Below are positions 61,290-64,000 of a stretch of DNA of 64,000 nt, in pieces (positions within the stretch are counted from its first letter, which is position 1; each line of letters begins with the position of its first letter). The stretch is from Salinimicrobium sp050750585 (GTDB lineage Bacteria; Bacteroidota; Bacteroidia; Flavobacteriales; Flavobacteriaceae). The stretch lies in contig NZ_JBOJLM010000018.1 of the NCBI RefSeq assembly GCF_050750585.1, forward strand, positions 1-64,000, in the 5' to 3' direction. The notes beneath the pieces were generated by a model, which did no database searches, was not told the DNA's origin, and was given only the letters and a program-made list of their open reading frames with translations. The position numbers and the translations under genes were made by a program.

Positions 61290-61991
61290 ATGAGCAGCGT
61301 TATTAAGATTAGGCAAATTACCAGGGATTTTCACCTGGGACAGGAAATTGTAAAAGTTCTAAAAGGTATCGATCTCGATATTGAAAAAGGAGAGTACGTA
61401 GCTTTTATGGGTCCTTCAGGATCGGGAAAGTCTACACTTATGAATCTCCTGGGATGTCTTGACACTCCAACTTCGGGCCAGTATATCCTTAATGGAAAAG
61501 ATGTGAGCCAAATGAGCGATGATGAGCTGGCAGAGATCAGGAATAAAGAAATTGGATTTGTTTTTCAAACTTTTAACCTCCTACCCCGCACCACTGCCTT
61601 GGAAAATGTTGCTCTGCCAATGATCTACGCAGGGGCTACTAAAAGTCAGCGAAAGGAACGTGCCGAGAAAGTACTTGCCGATGTTGGCCTGGCAGACAGG
61701 ATGGATCATAAGCCCAACCAGCTTTCTGGTGGGCAACGCCAAAGAGTTGCTGTGGGCCGAGCTCTGGTGAATAATCCGTCAATAATCCTTGCTGATGAGC
61801 CTACGGGGAACCTCGATTCAAAAACTTCTGTAGAGATCATGAATCTCTTTGATGACATACACGCTTCAGGAAACACTGTAATCCTGGTTACTCACGAAGA
61901 AGATATCGCCCGTCACGCCCATCGCATTATCCGACTTCGCGATGGTATGATCGAAAGCGACGAAAGGAAAAAAGTTCTCAGTGGTCAGTAA
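61290..61991 (+). CDS. ABC transporter ATPase, LolD/MacB type
   Basis: 233 residues. MSSVIKIRQITRDFHLGQEI, Walker A MGPSGSGKSTLMNLLGCLD near 43, EIGFVFQTFNLLPRTTALEN, the signature LSGGQRQRVAVGRALV near 144 and Walker B IILADEPTGNLDSKTSVEIM are the standard order of the family, which powers lipoprotein release or MacAB-type export. No permease gene is adjacent; two tiny membrane proteins follow. The last residues (VLSGQ) and the TAA stop lie in seven-base-period G/T-rich trailer DNA. Confidence 0.93.
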   Translation: MSSVIKIRQITRDFHLGQEIVKVLKGIDLDIEKGEYVAFMGPSGSGKSTLMNLLGCLDTPTSGQYILNGKDVSQMSDDELAEIRNKEIGFVFQTFNLLPRTTALENVALPMIYAGATKSQRKERAEKVLADVGLADRMDHKPNQLSGGQRQRVAVGRALVNNPSIILADEPTGNLDSKTSVEIMNLFDDIHASGNTVILVTHEEDIARHAHRIIRLRDGMIESDERKKVLSGQ

Positions 61992-62098
61992 TCAGTTGGC
62001 AGAAAAAATTGTTTTAAGACAAAACCAACTTAAGCAGTAACTTCTTAATTAAGGAAAAATCTCTAAACTCCGAACTCCTAACTCTTAACTAACAAAAA

Positions 62099-62257
62099 AT
62101 GTCATTTTTCGATAGCGATACGATCCTCTACATCATCATTATCGTGGTTTTCCTCGCCTTCTTCTTATGGAACGGCAATCGTACAAAAAAGAACCGGGAG
62201 CTTAAAAAGAACAGGAATTTCAGAAACCGGTACAACGAGCGAAAAAGAAAGAAATAA
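62099..62257 (+). CDS. Small single-pass membrane protein (52 residues)
   Basis: ATG at 62099, stop TAA at 62255. MSFFDSDTILYIIIIVVFLA starts a membrane helix (about residues 9-24) followed by a strongly basic tail with many Lys, Arg and Asn. The leader before it is C/A-rich with a seven-base period and A-rich at the start codon. It resembles the next small gene in design (acidic or polar N-terminus, helix, basic tail). No family recognised; function unknown. Confidence 0.7.
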   Translation: MSFFDSDTILYIIIIVVFLAFFLWNGNRTKKNRELKKNRNFRNRYNERKRKK

Positions 62258-62339
62258 ATTCTGCAGGCACTGAATTAACACTTTATAAGTACAGGATAAT
62301 CAGATGATTTATTAAATTATCTTCTGAAATCTGTGCGCC

Positions 62340-62513
62340 ATGAATGACTTCTGGAATAACGAACTATTCTTGTACCTGGCCCTTTTATGTGTTTGCGTCG
62401 CTTTTTTCCTATGGATAAGAAGCCGTAAACGCAGGAAAAAAGAGCTGGAATGGAGGCGTTCTTTAAGCAAAAACTTTCAGAAGAAATTTAAGAGACAAAA
62501 AAATAGCGAATAA
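62340..62513 (+). CDS. Small single-pass membrane protein (57 residues)
   Basis: ATG at 62340, TAA at 62511. MNDFWNNELFLYLALLCVCV opens a membrane helix to about residue 26 (FFLWIRSRKRRKK), and the tail is very basic. It has the same layout as the protein at 62099-62257 including an FLW at the helix end, so the two may be paralogues. They could be accessory subunits or regulators of a membrane complex; nothing in the sequence tells. Confidence 0.65.
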   Translation: MNDFWNNELFLYLALLCVCVAFFLWIRSRKRRKKELEWRRSLSKNFQKKFKRQKNSE

Positions 62514-62699
62514 CAGGACTCTTCAGTAGGGAAGAAATAACAATATAAAATTCTAATTTGCAATGTTTTTCACTGACTTCCAAACAAGATGATCTCCAGA
62601 AAATACCTCCCAAAAATGGCATTTTTGGGACCTCTTCAGAAAATAAATTCCAAAGTTTAACTTCCCGCAATCCCATTTTAAAACCCCTCTTTATTTTCT

Positions 62700-62707
62700 T
62701 ACTTTAG
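62700..62707 (+). promoter_or_regulatory. Possible -7 element before the cobalamin adenosyltransferase gene
   Basis: TACTTTAG, the same variant as before neuB and neuC, 37 bases before the ATG. There is no clear -33 element. Confidence 0.35.
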
Positions 62708-62744
62708 GCACCCTTTCTAACAAGAAGTTCTTAAAACCATAAAG

Positions 62745-63320
62745 ATGAAGATTTATACTAAAACCGGCGACAAGGGAACAACCGCTCTGTTTGGCGGTAC
62801 CCGCGTTCCAAAACACCATATTCGCATTGATAGCTACGGCACGGTAGATGAGCTAAATTCACACCTGGGCCTTATGCGCGACCAGCAAGTAGATGAGCAC
62901 AGCCGCGAGATTGTTATAAAGATCCAGGACCGTTTGTTCACCCTGGGAGCTATTCTTGCCACCGATCCTGAAAAGGCAGTGCTCAAAAATGGCAAAGAAC
63001 GCCTCAATATCCCGAGGATCTCTATGGAAGATATTGAACTTCTTGAACAGGAAATTGACAGGATGAATGAAGAGTTACCGTCCATGACACACTTCATACT
63101 CCCCGGCGGTCATCAAACCGTGTCAGTTTGTCACGTAGCCCGCTGTGTGTGCCGCAGGGCCGAGCGTCTTGCCACTGCTCTTTATGAAATTGAACCTTTT
63201 GAGGAGCAGGTGCTGCAGTATCTTAACCGCCTAAGTGACTATCTTTTTGTGCTGGCACGAAAGTTGTCTCATGATTTACAGGTGAAAGAAGTTAAATGGA
63301 TCCCACAAAAGAACTCCTAA
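62745..63320 (+). CDS. Cob(I)yrinic acid a,c-diamide adenosyltransferase (PduO/MMAB type)
   Basis: 191 residues. MKIYTKTGDKGTTALFGGTR is the diagnostic N-terminal ATP-binding loop, SYGTVDELNSHLGLMRDQQ follows, and near residue 135 the block RCVCRRAERLATAL is the second signature, with LNRLSDYLFVLARKL near the end. The enzyme adenosylates cob(I)alamin using ATP to form the B12 coenzyme. No other B12 gene is in the window; a salvage role for methylmalonyl-CoA mutase is typical. Confidence 0.95.
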   Translation: MKIYTKTGDKGTTALFGGTRVPKHHIRIDSYGTVDELNSHLGLMRDQQVDEHSREIVIKIQDRLFTLGAILATDPEKAVLKNGKERLNIPRISMEDIELLEQEIDRMNEELPSMTHFILPGGHQTVSVCHVARCVCRRAERLATALYEIEPFEEQVLQYLNRLSDYLFVLARKLSHDLQVKEVKWIPQKNS

Positions 63321-63420
63321 ATAGATTTCAACCAGTTTCTCTGCAGAAATCCTCTATTTTTAAAGGAAATACAGTAGATACCACGTTCTTAAAATTAGTG
63401 ATAAAAAGATGATTTTTTTC

Positions 63421-63450
63421 TTGACTTTCTCGTCAAAAAAATTATTTTTG
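63421..63450 (+). promoter_or_regulatory. Promoter of the DUF2795 gene
   Basis: TTG at 63421 and TATTTTTG at 63443-63450 (perfect TAnnTTTG) with 19 bases between them, followed 23 bases later by the ATG. It is the best-formed promoter in the window. Confidence 0.65.
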
Positions 63451-63473
63451 CAAAAATTTAAACCGATTAACCG

Positions 63474-63695
63474 ATGTATTGGACATTAGAATTAGCATCC
63501 TATCTTAGCGATGCACCATGGCCCGCCACAAAAGATGAGTTAATTGATTACGCCATCAGGACGGGTGCTCCCCTGGAGGTTGTCGAAAACCTACAGGCGA
63601 TTGAAGATGAAGGGGATTCCTATGATTCAATAGAGGAAATCTGGCCAGATTACCCTACAGATGAGGATTACCTCTGGAATGAAGATGAATATTAA
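63474..63695 (+). CDS. DUF2795 family protein
   Basis: 73 residues, very acidic. MYWTLELASYLSDAPWPATK, YAIRTGAPLEVVENLQAIED and the C-terminal IWPDYPTDEDYLWNEDEY are recognisable as the short, highly conserved Bacteroidetes version of the DUF2795 family. Function unknown. It has its own promoter and a terminator separating it from secA; the order of this gene followed by secA is one I associate with flavobacteria. Confidence 0.9.
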   Translation: MYWTLELASYLSDAPWPATKDELIDYAIRTGAPLEVVENLQAIEDEGDSYDSIEEIWPDYPTDEDYLWNEDEY

Positions 63696-63722
63696 AAGCA
63701 CACCACAATAAAAGCAGAAAAA

Positions 63723-63748
63723 AGTCTCAGATTTGAGGCTTTTTTTTT
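63723..63748 (+). terminator. Intrinsic terminator between the DUF2795 gene and secA
   Basis: Stem AGTCTCA (63723-63729) with TGAGGCT (63734-63740), one G-T pair, a four-base loop and eight further T (63741-63748). It is the clearest terminator in the window. Confidence 0.85.
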
Positions 63749-63751
63749 GCT

Positions 63752-63759
63752 TAACTTTG
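63752..63759 (+). promoter_or_regulatory. Putative -7 promoter element of secA
   Basis: TAACTTTG, a perfect TAnnTTTG, 24 bases before the secA ATG and directly after the terminator. Confidence 0.55.
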
Positions 63760-63783
63760 AAATATTAAATACCACAAAAACAT

Positions 63784-64000
63784 ATGAGTTTTTTAGATAC
63801 CGTATTGAAAGTTTTTGTCGGCGACAAGTCTAAAAAAGACATTAAGGAAATTCAGCCTATAGTCAACAAGATACTCGCTCTCGAAAAAGAATTTGAAGCT
63901 CTTAGCCTGGATGAACTGCGCGAAAAGACAGTTACTTTCAAAACAAGGATCAAAGATGCACTTAAGGAGGTGAATGAACAAATCACTAACCTTAATACTG
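63784..64000 (+). CDS. secA: Preprotein translocase ATPase SecA (5' end only)
   Basis: The first 72 codons are present. MSFLDTVLKVFVGDKSKKDI, then IQPIVNKILALEKEFEALSL and DELREKTVTFKTRI match the N-terminus of Bacteroidetes SecA, with the start of the helical region that precedes the first nucleotide-binding domain. The gene runs beyond the window, so the ATPase motifs cannot be checked. The ATG is preceded by a promoter element and a terminator of the upstream gene. Confidence 0.93.
   Translation, partial: MSFLDTVLKVFVGDKSKKDIKEIQPIVNKILALEKEFEALSLDELREKTVTFKTRIKDALKEVNEQITNLNT

Noticed and set aside
62488..62676. 62-codon minus-strand frame
   Set aside because: No family features, and it overlaps the end of the small membrane protein gene; composition looks non-coding.

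Overview
The window reads as a chromosomal segment of a marine-type member of the Bacteroidetes, most likely a flavobacterium. It is AT-rich. Many starts carry the Bacteroidetes -7 promoter element TAnnTTTG, and starts rarely have a Shine-Dalgarno sequence. DUF3276 and DUF2795 proteins, four-helix-bundle (23S-IVP type) proteins and the DUF2795-secA gene order are all typical of that phylum. Two thirds of the window is a surface-polysaccharide locus.

Layout. (1) 122-32094, minus strand: a long, tightly packed array of glycosyltransferases with an O-antigen-ligase-like polymerase, methyltransferases, a non-hydrolysing UDP-GlcNAc 2-epimerase, a sulfotransferase, a DegT-family sugar aminotransferase, an FkbM methyltransferase and an O-antigen-type ABC exporter (Wzm/Wzt). 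The part from about 16.6 to 31 kb is visibly more AT-rich. A GT4+GT2 gene pair occurs twice there, on either side of the exporter block. (2) 32339-36909, plus strand: polysaccharide deacetylase, formyltransferase, a large putative glycosyl/glycerophosphotransferase and a GT4 enzyme. (3) 37187-39628: a toxin-antitoxin pair, a methyltransferase and a pyruvyl-transferase-like gene. (4) 40040-44037: neuB, neuC and neuA in order, a sialic-acid-type pathway interrupted by small antisense genes. (5) 44357-53725: a frameshifted PUR-type gene, asnB, an outer-membrane barrel protein, GDP-fucose synthesis (gmd, fcl) and Wza/Wzc-type export. (6) 54002-59696: an ABC-F ATPase, a REP-associated transposase with flanking REP palindromes, and an AEP-primase/SF2-helicase fusion. 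(7) 59855-64000: housekeeping-like genes (methyltransferase, LolD-type ATPase, two tiny membrane proteins, cobalamin adenosyltransferase, DUF2795 protein) ending in the start of secA.

Taken together the genes make nucleotide sugars (GDP-fucose, CMP-nonulosonate, UDP-ManNAc), assemble and decorate a glycan (methyl, sulfate, pyruvyl, formyl, amino groups) and export it.

The most unusual signal is not a gene. Many spacers consist of degenerate DNA with a seven-base period. Read in the direction of transcription, the part next to a stop codon is G/T- or G/A-rich, and the part leading to a start codon is the C/A-rich complement. Such DNA supplies the stop codons of several genes, forms leaders (ten perfect GGCAACT copies before neuB) and lies in frame inside two coding sequences.
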